DNA from: Hyparrhenia diplandra
Taxonomy: Eukaryota; Streptophyta; Magnoliopsida; Poales; Poaceae
Assembly (NCBI GenBank): GCA_015847255.1
Contig: JADLZK010010478.1
Location: forward strand, 1 to 64,000
DNA: 64,000 nt
Direction: 5' to 3'
Shown here: in pieces, positions 38,365-50,217 of the stretch
Position numbering within the stretch: the first letter of the stretch is position 1
Layout: every line of letters begins with the position of its first letter
The notes under the pieces: model-generated
Seen by the model: only the letters and a program-made list of their open reading frames with translations
Database searches by the model: none
What the model was told of the DNA's origin: nothing
Made by a program: the position numbers and the translations under genes

Positions 38365-39207
38365 GGCGTCGCAATGGATTGATTCGACCACTCGAGCAGT
38401 GCAGCACCAGGCAGCTATGTCAAACAGTGACCCTCGCCCCTCCCTAATCCATGCCAAACGGTGACCCTTTCACCCACATGCACATAGTAAGCTATAACAT
38501 TTGGCAGCACCATCCCGTCCCATCCGCTCAACTCGGGGGCGACGGCCTGAGCCGATGGGACAGGACAAGATGGTGCTGCCAAATGTCATAGCTTATCGTG
38601 TGCATGTGGGTGAAAGGGCCACTATTTGGCATGATGTTGGGTGTGCATGTGGGTGAAAGGGCCACTATTTGGCATGATGTTGGGTGTTGCACTGCTTGAG
38701 TGGTCGAATCAGTTCATTGCGATGCCAACTAGTAATCAGTCCAAATCACTTCCATGTGTGATGGTGTTGTCAAATGTCATAGCTTACCGTGTGCATGTGG
38801 GTGAAAGGGTCATTATTTGGCATCGATTAGGGGAGGGGAAGGGTCACTGTTTGGCATGTTGCTGGTTGTTGCATTGGTCGCGCGTGGTCGAATCAATTTA
38901 TTGGGACGCCGTGAAGATTTGCTTGTCTGTGTTGTGTTGTCCCTCGTGGCTTTCAATCGCTTGCAGAGAACGTATTGGATGGGGGGTGGTTGTCCTTGCT
39001 CACTGCTTTATTATTTCTCTGAGGTTACCTACAGTAATGGGATGAGACGGTGTTGCCAAATGTTATAGCTTAATGTGTGCGTGTGGGTGAAAGTGTCACT
39101 GTTTGGCATCAATTAGGGGAGAGGGAAGGCTCACTGTTTGGCATGTTGTTGTGTGTTGCATTGTTCGAGTGGTCGAATCAATTTATTACAATGCCAACTA
39201 GTAAACA
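38359..39207. repeat. Fold-back complex: one inverted and three direct copies of a 150-185-bp unit
   Basis: A unit reading (+) gat ggg...tgctgccaaatgtcatagctta...gtgcatgtgggtgaaaggg...tttggcat...gtggtcgaatca...atgccaactag is present at 38554-38738, 38757-38910 and 39041-39207. The same unit lies in reverse complement at 38359-38524. Between the inverted copy and the first direct copy is a 29-bp spacer, so the transcript could fold into a hairpin with arms of about 165 nt. The first direct copy carries an extra 43-bp internal duplication starting gtgcatgtgggtgaaagggc. There is no coding frame of note. Similarity between copies is high but not perfect. Confidence 0.8.
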
Positions 39208-39629
39208 ATGTGAACGATGGCAGCAAGCACATGCGCTCTCTTTTGAGGCAGCACCTCTCTTCCATTGCAAGTACAAACACGATGAAGGTTGGGCCTACTA
39301 GCCACGTTGGTGCATTGGAGCTGCTCTAATTGGAATCCAGACCCTCGCACCTGATTGCGCCACAACCTCATGCGCTGCACGTCGCTTGTTGATGACAACC
39401 AGTAAACAAAACCATTATCTAAAGGTGATAACTGGACGATCGTACAATGAGATAGGATAGAATATAACCCAAGCTAGAAACACACATTGACCGTGTGACC
39501 AGATACGTTGCACAGTAACATTGGTAGTACTAAAATAGTGTGTTTCTTCCATTCACTTCTTATCCAGCGTTCACACGTATCAGTTGTAGTATAGGTTTTA
39601 GTGGAACGAGACACAAAATGATACTACTA

Positions 39630-39830
39630 AGACTAGTCTCAATGCAAGTTTTATAGAGTTTTGTGGGCATTAAATATGCTAACATAGCACTGTGTTAATG
39701 AAGAGAGTTGCGAATTTCATGGGAGTAGAGGGAGTTTCGTAGGGATGAAACTATACTGCACTGTTTCCAAAATATAAGTGTGTTAGAAATTGAGCCATAA
39801 AATCCCTACTGAGGATGGCCTAATACATTA
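39630..39830. repeat. MITE-like sequence starting actagtctcaatg
   Basis: The stretch from 'gactagtctcaatgcaag' to about 'ctactgaggatggcc' resembles a repeat family common in grass intergenic DNA. I could not define matching terminal repeats or a target duplication, so this is recorded only as repeat-like. Confidence 0.35.
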
Positions 39831-39962
39831 GTAATTCGGATAGGCCCTATTACTTTTGCATTGAAAGATATGTACTCCCTCAATTCTAAATTATAAGTCA
39901 TTCCAAAAATCTTGAAGAGTCAAAATATTTTAAATTTAACTATAAATATAAAGAGAATTATC

Positions 39963-40572
39963 CCGTGTGTTTGCTTGAGGGTTGGGTGGGTTGGGTTGAA
40001 CCCATCTCGGTGTTTGGTTGCAGCTCTGGTTTTAGGGATGGAGTCAACCCATCCCATGTTTGGTCGAAGGAATCGAGAATTCGGGTTGGATGGCTACATA
40101 ACACCGTTAGTGAGGCATTTTTGCATCAGGACCCCTCAACTATTTAGAAATTAGCGAAGGCTATATCAGCAAAAAAATTTCTTTGGTGTTTTTACATCAG
40201 AACCCTGCAAGAGAAACAAAATTAAAATTTCTTCTTCTTCTTCTTCTTCTTCTTCTTCTTCTTCTTCTTCCTTCGTACATGGAGTGCCGCCGCTACAAGA
40301 TAAAAAAAAAAGGCGCCGCCGCGGGCGAGGACATGACGAAGATGGAACCCGGACTGGATGCCGTGCGCAGACGACGAAGACGTGGAGACGGACGCGGACG
40401 GAACCTGGACGGGTTCGCTCCGTCCCTCGAAATTCGAGGGGCGAAGCCAACCCGCATATTGGTCGAATATTCCCTTCTGGAGCCGCTCCGCTTCCTCAGC
40501 CTCTCATCCAAACAGACCAAAACTGGATTGGCTCCAGCCGGGTTCGCTCCGCACCTCCAACCAAACACACGG
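39963..40572. mobile_element. Inserted element with CCGTGTGTTTG inverted ends
   Basis: The ends ccgtgtgtttg and caaacacacgg are exact 11-bp inverse repeats. Further in, 'cttgagggttgg' faces 'gcacctccaacc', again inverse with mismatches. The interior is non-coding, carries a (ttc)n microsatellite at about 40,229-40,270 and several 'gggttggg/gaaccc' motifs. It lies inside the Stowaway-like MITE. I found no clear target duplication (attatc on the left, agaaag on the right), so the superfamily is not assigned. Confidence 0.6.
40229..40270 (+). repeat. (TTC)n microsatellite
   Basis: About fourteen consecutive ttc triplets, giving poly-Glu/poly-Leu frames that should not be read as protein. It lies within the inserted element. 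Confidence 0.9.
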
Positions 40573-40766
40573 AGAAAGATTTGTGACATCTAATAGTATA
40601 ATATGAAAATATAGTTAACGAAGGACTCAATGATACTACTTAGCTAACATCTTAAATGTTATTATCTTATCATATAAATTTAGTCGAGATACTTTGACTC
40701 TTCAATATTTTGAGAATAACTTACGATAGGAGTACGTTTGAAGATATATTAAAAATCACATACTAA

Positions 40767-41123
40767 GAGCATCTCCAACAGTTTTGGTATTTTTGATTTG
40801 ACATTTGACTTGTTTGCCAACTCCTCATTCCAAATGCCAAGCCAAAAAAAGCTTCCTTTCAAAAGTGGGGCCGGGGAGAGCGGTTGTTGGTTCCTCGTCG
40901 GATCTCGTTAAGAAGTCGCCATGCGTCGGGCATGCAAGAGACGCAGACGCAAAGAAATGTCAAAGCTCCCAAGTTTGACAAAAATGCCAAAGGAGGACCC
41001 GATTTTTGCCAAACTCACTAAAATGCAAAGGATTTTGCAAAACTGTTGGAAAGCATTGTTTTTCTAGACTTTTGGCAAAACATGCAAATGTCAAACCCAT
41101 ATGCAACACTGTTGGAGATGCTC
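40767..41123. mobile_element. Tourist-like MITE (gagcatctccaacag ends)
   Basis: The ends gagcatctccaacagt and ctgttggagatgctc are inverse repeats of about 15 bp. The element is flanked by TAA on each side (40764-40766 and 41124-41126). Its length of 357 bp, non-coding interior and TAA duplication fit a PIF/Harbinger-derived (Tourist) MITE, and this end sequence is very common in grass genomes. Confidence 0.88.
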
Positions 41124-41129
41124 TAATAT

Positions 41130-42159
41130 CATCCCAGGATATGACAAATATAGAAACAGATCCATTGACCATTTGTGCCACCCTCAATGCGCGCATTGAT
41201 GGTCGGCCTAGCGGCACTTGGACTAATCATCAAGTTCCACCGCCGGTTTGGAGTTGGTTGGAGAAGATATTATCCGTCCCTCCGATCCGTCTTCGTCGTG
41301 GCCGCCGAGTAAACAACATCATCCGGCATGTGCGCGTCACCACACCAACGTCCAAATCGCGGGTCTTTTGTCGCGTCAGCGCCACTTCCCAACGCCCCTC
41401 CCACCTAAACAAGTCCCTAACAACTTTGTTTTCCAGGGCACTTTGTCTCTACTCCCACTACTAGGAACAGCTATGGTCTGGTCTGGTTCCACGCTCGGAC
41501 GTGGCCATTCTAACAACTTTAGGTTTAGTGACCGCGCACCCTCTCAACATTGGAATTAAGCATCTATGTGTATGTCTCCAGCTAGGTTTATGCTATAAAA
41601 AATGTCCCATAACTAGTTTAATGATATTTATTTTTGCATCATAAATGTTAGTATTTTTATATATAAATATGGTTAAATTTCAAATCGTTTGACTCCTCAA
41701 ACTGTGGGAATTGCATCCTTTGTTGACCGAGTAGTACGTAGAAAAGCTATGGCCGAGCTAGAAATTATTTGGATATTCTGTTTTTTTTTTTCTAGGAAAA
41801 GGAAAAGAGGTTCGGTCAAAAAACAAATATATATAAAAACTTTACACTACTAACGAGTAATATAAAGGTACAAATGGTAAAAATGCAACTATTCATGAAA
41901 TAAAGAAAACTATCAAAATATTTGAAGAGATGTGATTTCTTATTTACTTGGTGCTCCTTCATCACTTGAAAGTGACCCATGGATCCTAGCCAGTTGTGCA
42001 GTACTAGCATATCTGTGAACGACATTCTTTTTGTTGCTGAGTATGTGGATATTTTGGGGGTGTTCTTCATCTATTTTGATGTGCCTCCAACGATAGTAAT
42101 AATAGGATCTTTTACTTCCACCTACTATATAAATCATCGAACTTTAGCATTAGCACCTC
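41130..42159. other. Intergenic, no gene seen
   Basis: Only short frames are present, and none has recognisable motifs. The last part is the target sequence of the poly(A) retroposon that follows. Confidence 0.4.
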
Positions 42160-44122
42160 AACTATCAAAAACATTGAAATGAACAGATGAAAGCTCTCGT
42201 CCCCCCGGCGTCGCTCCTCTCGGGCGACACGGGCGGAACCGCCACCACCGCCGCCGAACTCCCTCCCCCTCCTCCGCCCGCCCCTTGCCGCCGCCTGAGA
42301 GCGGCTGGCCGGGAGGGCCCGCGGGTGGCCCTCCGTGATGGCGGCGGCGGGGCTCCTCTCCATCCGTCGCCCTGCAGCTGTTTCCCCACCCCCACCCCAT
42401 CTCGGCTCCATGGTCGGCCGGCCAAGTGGAAGAGGGCCTTGGGGGCCGGATCCGTCGCCGGGTCCGAATCCGGCGCTCTATGCCCCCTGGATCCGTCCTC
42501 CGAGCTGGTGGAAGACGTCGCCCGCGCCGGTTTGGGCGACCTCCGACGGCGTGCTCCGGCGGAGTCCCCTCTCCTCCCTGTGCTCGGGCGGCCCTGGCGC
42601 GCCCTTTGGGGCGGTCCGGCCCCCTGGAGGTGGATATGCCTTCCATGGCGGGCGGCTCGGGTCTCCACGCACCTCTGCGACTAGCCGACCCCCGCACGCC
42701 CGGATCTGCGCGCTTTGGAGCGGGCGCCACGCGGTGGCGGTCGGGCATGGCGGCCTAAGCTTGGCTGCCGGCGGCGACCTCGGTCTCCTACGCATGCCGG
42801 CACCGACCCCCACCTCGACCGCGCGATTCTTCGCTCCGGATGGTGGCAGCGGTGAAGGAGACGGGCCTTGCCGTTTGGCGGCCGGGCATCTTCGGCGCGG
42901 GGCAGGCGTGCCCAATTCCTTCTCCAGGCCGCGTGAGCGCGTGCAGTTTGACCGCGGGCTTGACGGCGATGGGGCGGCGCGTCTCTACTACCCTCTCGTC
43001 CTCGGCTTCTTCGGCTTCCTCCTCCGTCGTCGGCGTCCGTGGGCGGCCCCCTTCGATGTTGGGGTATGTTTGCGAGGTTTGGTCTCCGGGTCTCTAAATT
43101 GACGAACTATGGTCCGAGTTTGGGAGCCTTGGCGAAAGCCGTGCAAGACCTGTCTTGCGATTGACGACGCCGCCATTGGCGCCGTTCACCTCCTTGGGGG
43201 CGTCGATATTTCCCCAACTTTTGACCGATGTTCTGTCGATCTCCTCCTAGCGAAAGCCTAGCTCTAGTTACCTAGAGCCGGTGGTGGCGACGTCGTTGAC
43301 GTCGTGACCCTCTTGAGGGCACTACAGGTGGAAGAGCGAGAGTCGGCTTCGTGTCGTGGTCTTGTGTTCTTCCATGTGCCTCTCCCTGTGTTGTTGTGGC
43401 CTCTCTTGAGTAGGTCTGGCCATGGTTGCTGGGCGTCGCCGCCGTCGACAAGTGTCCTCTGTTGGCGTCTCTGCTCCGTCGGCGGTCTCCCTGGTGGTGC
43501 CAGAATATTAAATGCCGGGTGGTGTTTCCACCGCTGCCGCCATTCCCCTCCACGGATTCCTCCCCGTGGGCGGCGTTGGATGGTGGTATGTGGGCCCGGA
43601 TGTGCTGGAGGATGTCACCACCAGTTTGAAGGGAGGTCGTCGTGTCCGCTGATCCAACGCTGGCGTGCTAGCCGTCACTCTTAGTCCCCTTTCCACCCCT
43701 GTGGAGCGGCGTAGCTACGAGAAGTGGTGGAGGGCACTTTGGCCATGGTGAAAGCGGCGAGTATGCTGCTCGGCGGGGGCGCAGATCGGCGCTCGGTGGG
43801 CGTCTTGCGGCCTTGTCTAGAGTTCTCTCGTTTGGGCTAAGTTTTCTCTTTCTTTTGTGTATCGTGCATATAGCCACCCCCTCTCCCATCTGCCGGAGAG
43901 CTTGTTGTTGTTGTTTCTTTTTGTGGACTTGCCACACCCTAGCCTCGGGCCGAGGTTGTTGTACTGGTTTTAGTCCGGTTTTTCATAATTAAGCGGGACG
44001 ACGAGGGTTTGGCCTTGTTTTCCCTAAAAACGAGGTTATCACCATTTTGGGCACTTGAATATAATTCAGGTGGGGAGCGCCTCCCCGGTGAAAATTCAAA
44101 AAAAAAAACTATCAAAAACATT
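42160..44122 (+). mobile_element. 1.93-kb poly(A) retroposon with 16-bp target duplication
   Basis: The 16-mer aactatcaaaaacatt stands at 42160-42175 and again, identical, at 44107-44122. Between the copies lie 1,931 bp ending in a run of about ten A just before the right copy. These are hallmarks of insertion by LINE-type target-primed reverse transcription, plus strand. The 5' two-thirds is very GC-rich; frames are open on both strands (for example 42,338-43,102 on plus, starting MAAAGLLSIRR) but show no reverse transcriptase, endonuclease or other domain. It is therefore probably a non-autonomous LINE derivative or a retrotransposed transcript. The perfect target copies suggest a recent insertion. 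Confidence 0.85.
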
Positions 44123-44394
44123 ACCCCCAAAGCCATCTCAAAACCGCCTCGGGAATCAAAATTTAATGGTCCCTGATATATGAGGTGCTAAAGTTAGACA
44201 AAGGCAAGAGTTGAGGGACGAAAAAAATGACTTAATCAAGTATTTTTGTTTTCAGATATTTATGAAAAAAATTATCTACACTTTTTAAGTTTTGATATAT
44301 TTGATTTTTTATTTAAATATATATAATACATATGTCCGAAGTTCTTATATTTTCAAATTCAAATTTTTGTATTTTTTGAATGAATTTGGATGAA

Positions 44395-44990
44395 GAAATA
44401 ACAAAAACAAAAGTAGTCGATAAGATATACAACTTTTTAGTTGATGACTTCTTTATTTGATATCATTCGCGATCTCAAATTACGTTTGAAGTTCTCATAC
44501 TTTAATATCTTTAATTATTCGAATGAGCTCTGAGGGAGAAATGACCAAAACAAAACTTGTAAATCTTGATGTGATATACAACTTTGTAATTGACAATTAT
44601 TCCATTTAAAATTATTTGGGGACCCAAAATTATGTTTGAAATTCAAAATTTTCAAATTGTTTGAACAAACTCAGGTGGAATGAACAAAACCAAAATTGTA
44701 TATATATCAGTGAGATATACAACTTTGTAGGTGATGACTTTTCCATTTAAAACCATTTACGATCCCAAACTTTCTTTTGAAGTTATCATATTTTGTTTTG
44801 TTAAAATGTCGAAGCAAACTCGGATAAAGAAATAACCAAAACAAAACTTATAGATCTCTATGACTTTGTAGTTTATGTCTATTTTTTTTTAAAAATCATT
44901 TATGGTCCTGACATTCTATTTGAAGTTCTTATATCTTAAAATTCAAAAGAATTGATTTTTCGAATGAACTTGGATAGAGAAATAACCCAA
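44395..44990. repeat. About four degenerate copies of a ~145-bp unit
   Basis: The phrase 'gatatacaacttt(g/t)tag..gatgactt' recurs at 44424, 44573, 44714 and, more worn, near 44862, giving a period of 141-149 bp. Each unit also has 'aaaacaaaa(c)t' before it and 'ttgaagtt(c/a)t(c)ata' after it. Such arrays are familiar inside large DNA transposons of grasses (CACTA type), but I see no terminal repeats here to prove the class. Confidence 0.7.
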
Positions 44991-44999
44991 ATTGAACAA

Positions 45000-46280
45000 T
45001 TTTTGATAAATTTTGGTACCAAAGTCCAAAACTTATTTTAAAATTTATTTTTATCATAAAAACCAATAAAGTGTATATAAATAGTTTAATACATATAAGT
45101 ATTTATCAATATGTAAATTTAATACATAATTTTTCATGATTATTTAAAAATCTGAAGGTGTTGCTCATGATGTGATATTTGGAATGCATGCTAGCTGGTT
45201 TACGGAAGGTGTAGCTCAAGACTCTTAGCTCTTACTGGTTGACTATATATTTTTCACACGGGATACCCATATTTTTGAAAAAAAAAAAAGAAAACAGAAA
45301 CATAGATTATCTTCGTCATCATTTTTAAAAGAGAGGGATTTCCTGCTGCTTTGCACGATGCCACGATCTGTTGCCTCGTGCCCACAAGCAAAAACACATT
45401 GGCCATCAAGAATCTCTGCGTGATCAAGTATAAGTCAATATCCTCGATCGCACCTAGTCAACTAACACAGTTAATTTAAATTATCAAGCTTACAGTCTAC
45501 TAATCGTAAACAAGATGCCCATGTAATTGATTATACTATATTTATTTATCCTTAATCGCACAGCTGTCAGAGTATAGTTTACGCCCGGTACAACGACAGT
45601 TAGATTCTGAAAGTGCCTAGAAAAACAATGCGGGAACAAATTAAAATGAGACTGGCTCCAAGAATGTTCTACTACGTACAACCAGCATAAAAGATCATCT
45701 GCTTATTGTATATTTAATGCAGGTTTTCATGATTTTTAGATTTATCTTAGGATTTAACAACATTAATATTTTAGTAATGATGATATGCTCATTGACAACG
45801 AAGTTTATATGGTTATTTTCTCAATCACAAGTCTCAAGATATGCCATCTTAGTCTTTTCAATTTTGGATATGCTCATATAGGTGAGTTTATATGCCATCA
45901 ATTATAGGGATAAGTGTGATCCACATATGTTTTGCTTAATGAAACAATTTGAAGGGGAAAACAAAATGGACATATTTTCCTTGAAAACACGTGTTGCACA
46001 TCAGAACCTTTTAGGCAATTGCCTGTTTAAACTATAAAATTTGTAACTGCGTAATCAACGTGTAGTTCTCTAATTAATATAGAGAAAGAAGAGGGTTGTT
46101 TTGCAAAAGTGTAGCTCCATTTGGCCTCATCTTCCGGTAAAGCATTGCAACTAAAACGAGCTGACAGCAAAGCAAAGCAAGCTTGAGGCTTTTTCTCAAA
46201 AAAAAACGCGCCGTCGCCGTTTCTTCCCCCTGTCAACCTTTTTTTTCTTTAAGAAAAAATTCGGCCCGCGAGATCTTTAG
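45000..46280. other. AT-rich intergenic DNA, no gene seen
   Basis: Only short AT-rich frames are present. The final part leads into the GC-richer leader of the CDPK gene. No RNA gene or complete mobile element was recognised. Confidence 0.4.
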
Positions 46281-46835
46281 CTCCGGCGGTGTGGATTAGT
46301 CGCTGTCACGATCGAGGCCGGGCGCTAATTGCGGTGGCCACCACCTCCAATCCACTCACCGCGGTCGCCTCGCCGAGCTGTTCTTGCTCTGTCCTGTCTC
46401 CAAGATTTGTTTCACACCCGATTCCTGAGCCGCCGCCGCAGCGCTTCTTGCTGAAAAGGAAACTCCTCGAGTTCTTCAGCTCTAGATCGGTAGAGAGGCG
46501 GTTGCTTTGCGGGCTCTGAGGTTGGAAACTTTTCCTTCTTTCACTATACATCGTCTCTTCCTTCCTGGATCCAGAGGCATGTTATGATTTGGCCTCTGTT
46601 TGGGGATTAGCGTTGTTTCTTTCGTCCTGTTGTTTCGGTTTTGCTTGCAGATCCAGTTTTGGATACCGTGTCTTGAATCATGAGCTTGTTAATTTTCTAA
46701 TATGTAAACGCTCCTGCTTGGCTTGTTTTGTTTTGACACAAGTGTTCTACTTCCTCTTGCAGGTTTAGTTCTTGTTCTTGATTTGTCTCGTCGGGTTGCA
46801 GGCTTAGAACTGGAAGGAATCATTTGAGTAGAGAA
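46281..46835 (+). other. Likely 5' UTR with intron of the CDPK gene
   Basis: A GC-rich leader (about 46,290-46,520) is followed by a T-rich stretch and an acceptor-like 'cgggttgcag' ending at 46,801, 35 bases before the ATG. I infer a spliced 5' UTR. The donor position is uncertain. Confidence 0.45.
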
Positions 46836-49800
46836 ATGGGGCAGTGTTGCAGCAGAGCTACGGCCCCCGACTCTGGACGGGGAGTAGGCACCAATGGTTA
46901 TGGCTATTCCAACCAGGCAAAGCCAGCGCAAGCACCTCCGAGTTACACCACTCCTCAGCAGCCGACCGAGGTGAGGTACACGCCGCCGGCGATGAATGCT
47001 CCGGTAGTCCCTCCTGTGGCCGTGCCACCCAAGCCCACGGCGGACGCGATTCTTGGCAAGCAGTATGAGGACGTGCGCTCTGTCTACTCGCTCGGGAAGG
47101 AGCTTGGCCGGGGTCAGTTCGGGGTGACATACCTCTGCACAGAGATTGCCTCTGGTAGGCAGTACGCCTGCAAGTCCATCTCCAAGCGCAAGCTCACCAG
47201 CAAGGCAGACAGGGAGGACATTCGAAGGGAGATCCAGATCATGCAGCACCTGTCTGGACAGCCAAACATTGTCGAGTTCCGGGGAGCATACGAGGACAAG
47301 AGCAATGTCCATGTGGTGATGGAGCTCTGCGCGGGTGGGGAGCTCTTCGATCGCATCATTGCAAAGGGGCACTACACAGAACGTGCAGCCGCTACAATCT
47401 GCAGAGCAGTTGTGAATGTTGTCAACATTTGCCACTTCATGGGTGTGATGCATCGTGATCTGAAACCTGAGAACTTCTTGCTTTGCGACCAAGGAGGAGA
47501 ATGCAATGCTCAAGGCCACTGATTTTGGGCTTTCCGTCTTCATTGAAGAAGGTAATGTGAATATTATGCTTTGTGGACACTTGGTATTGCACTGTTAGCT
47601 GAATATAAGTATAGTTAGACATGTATTTCTTAATAATAACTTTGATATATTTAGGTTCATGGTTGGTTGTAGTTTTCAAATTATTTTTTACCATATTTCT
47701 GAATGACCCTGCTAAGGCTAGTATTTCATATAATAATCTCATTTTGTGGTTATGGTAACGTATGGTGCTTCTTAATCCAAGCAATTGGGGAACCTTGAAT
47801 CTGTGGATAATTCACACCACTTTGGACATGTTCAGGCATTTTTTTTGTCCCTGCAAAGTGTACACTCTATAACATGCCATAATACTTTTAACTTGAAATG
47901 CTTTTGCTCCTGCCTATCTTCATAGAGAATCAGCGAAAAACTGGTGATCTTTGCCATGTTCATTTTGAGGGGGGAAAGCACTGAAAACTGCACAGCTGTT
48001 TCTGTCAGTTAGGACCTGTTTGGATCCATTAGCTGCTAATAGTTAGCTAGCTAATAGCTCATAGCTAATATTAACTAGCTAACTATTAGCTGGTTTGGCC
48101 GAACTAGTGAGATAGTTAATAGTTGGGTATTCAGCTAACAATTAGCTAGACTACTAGCTGGACCTGTTTGGATCCAAAGGAGCTAATTATTATTTATTAG
48201 CAGCTGTTTCTATCAGTTAGTAGTGGGAAACCACTAGTAATGGTAGCTCAATGGCTTTTTATGTTTGACTGGTTTGAAGCCCGGTCACAATCACATTAAG
48301 ATACAAAATGCTATATCATTTTATTGCCCTCTTAGTGGAAATTATTATATCTGAGATATGTATTAATATTGTTGTGGATAGTAATGCAATTGCAGATATA
48401 TGACAATTGCTTATTGTGGGGGAGGCAAACCATTCTTCTGTTTTTTTTCCTCGTACATTTTCATCAGTCATCCCCAATATTTTTCTTCTTCTTCTTCTAT
48501 AATTCCTAATCAAAGAGAACTTGCTGTCGGAAACTGTAGTAGCTTGTTGGTGATTGATACCATTAGATTAGGTTCTAAATTTCCAGGTCTGGAGTCTCAT
48601 TGTCTCTGTACTGTAACAGGAAAGATGTACAGGGACATTGTTGGGAGTGCTTATTATGTTGCTCCTGAAGTCCTTAGGCGCAGCTATGGAAAAGAGATAG
48701 ATGTTTGGAGTGCAGGTGTTATTTTGTACATTCTTCTCAGTGGCGTGCCTCCATTTTGGGCTGGTATACCTCTAAGAACTACTTCAACTTTTGAATTAAT
48801 GCATACTATTAAGCAGCAACATCGTCCTTTTTTACTTTGTTGTTTATCCTCTGTTTTCGCTTGTGTAGAAACTGAAAAGGGGATATTTGATGCTATTCTG
48901 CATGAGGAGATTGACTTTGAAAGTCAACCTTGGCCATCAATTTCTGAGAGTGCTAAAGACTTGGTTAGAAAGATGTTGACACGAGATCCAAAGAAAAGAC
49001 TGACTTCAGCTCAAGTTCTTCGTAAGCTTCTCAGGAATTAATAACTCCAAACTTTAGAACCTTTTTTTTTTTAAAATAATAATAATAGTGTATTAAATGC
49101 TGGATCAGAACATCCATGGCTCAGAGAAGGTGGGGGACGCATCTGATAAACCTATTGACAGTGCTGTTCTTTCTAGAATGAAGCAGTTCAGAGCAATGAA
49201 TAAGCTGAAAAAGATGGCCCTAAAGGTTATTGCCTTCATGTTAATGCTTACTTGACTAGTTTTTCTTTATCTAATGATTTTAACAAATATATGTTCAGGT
49301 AATTGCTTCAAACCTTAACGAGGAAGAGATCAAGGGGCTAAAGCAAATGTTCATGAACATGGACACAGACAATAGTGGCACAATCACATATGAAGAACTC
49401 AAAGCTGGATTAGCCAAACTTGGATCAAAGCTGTCAGAAGCTGAAGTAAAGCAGCTGATGGAAGCTGTATGTTCTAATCAATAATCTATCTATATTACAA
49501 TACCATTATTAGAATCATGTTCTTATCTGACATGCTTACCTTTTGACCTATTCCAGGCTGATGTTGATGGGAATGGATCCATTGACTATGTTGAGTTCAT
49601 CACTGCCACAATGCATAGACACAAGCTTGAAAGAGACGAGCATTTGTTTAAGGCATTCCAGTACTTTGACAAAGATAACAGTGGGTGAGTACTTCAAATT
49701 GATATCTCAAATGCTAACATAACATGCCACACTTTTTATCCCATCAAAACATGTCGACACTATCGATTATGTAAAAACAAACTCCCCTCTGGGGGAAAGA

Positions 49801-50217
49801 CCTCTTTTCACATGAAAAAAAGTATCTTGGATTCTAGGTTCACATTTATTGGCACTGACTTTCTTCCAAAGTATGTCTCATGCATAAATTGTTTTTGTTT
49901 TCTCAAAAGCAGAATCTGTTTTGTTTAACATGGAGATTACATTGATTTTTTGCAGCTTCATCACAAGAGATGAACTGGAATCTGCTTTGATCGAGCATGA
50001 GATGGGCGACACGAGTACAATAAAGGAGATCATATCAGAAGTTGACACGGACAATGTAAGCTATTCAGGCAATTGTCTTCTCAGCTGTGTATTGTTTATT
50101 GCTTTCATCTTCTTGATGTTGGTCATTTGCCTGCCACAGGATGGGAGGATTAACTATGAGGAGTTTTGTGCAATGATGAGAGGAGGGGGGATGCAGCAAC
50201 CGATGAGGCTCAAGTAG
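46836..50217 (+). CDS. Calcium-dependent protein kinase (CDPK/CPK)
   Basis: Ca2+ sensor kinase: binding of Ca2+ to its calmodulin-like domain releases the autoinhibitory junction and activates Ser/Thr phosphorylation. Eight exons: 46836-47551, 48620-48763, 48869-49021, 49109-49225, 49299-49466, 49557-49684, 49956-50055, 50140-50217. The start MGQCCSRA offers Gly2 for myristoylation and Cys4/5 for palmitoylation, so membrane attachment is likely. Kinase motifs: GRGQFG, the Lys in YACKSI, HRDLKPEN, DFG, and YYVAPE. The junction is RMKQFRAMNKLKKMALKVIA. Four EF hands: DTDNSGTITYEE, DVDGNGSIDYVE, DKDNSGFITRDE and DTDNDGRINYEE. Two extra G residues break the frame, at about 47484-47490 (just after LKPEN) and in the G5 run at 49132-49136. 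Without them it has 533 residues, normal for the family and close to rice CPK7/CPK23 in my reading. Confidence 0.93.
48008..48190. mobile_element. Truncated hAT-like MITE in CDPK intron 1
   Basis: The intron contains ggacctgtttggatcca twice in direct orientation (about 48,011 and 48,160), with inverse 'gctaatagttagctag...ctagctaactattagc' sequence between. This is the familiar grass 'GGxCCTGTTTGGATCC' MITE end. The inverse right end with its target duplication was not found, so it is probably truncated or rearranged. Confidence 0.5.

Larger units (their letters stand above)
39875..40732. mobile_element. Stowaway-like MITE, interrupted by a second element
   Basis: The left part starts ctccctcaattctaaattat and contains gaagagtcaaaatatttt. 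The right part holds the matching inverse (gactcttcaatattttgaga) and ends acttacgataggag. Both ends are next to TA (39873-39874 and 40733-40734), the Stowaway target duplication. About 610 bp of unrelated sequence sits between the halves, explaining the unusual length. Without it the MITE is about 250 bp. Confidence 0.7.

Noticed and set aside
38257..39207. CRISPR-like array
   Set aside because: Units are long, partly inverted and irregularly spaced, and the genome is a plant's; a fold-back repeat explains it.
42158..43102. Long frames on both strands in the GC-rich part of the retroposon
   Set aside because: Both strands are open because of composition; no retrotransposon or cellular domain is recognisable.
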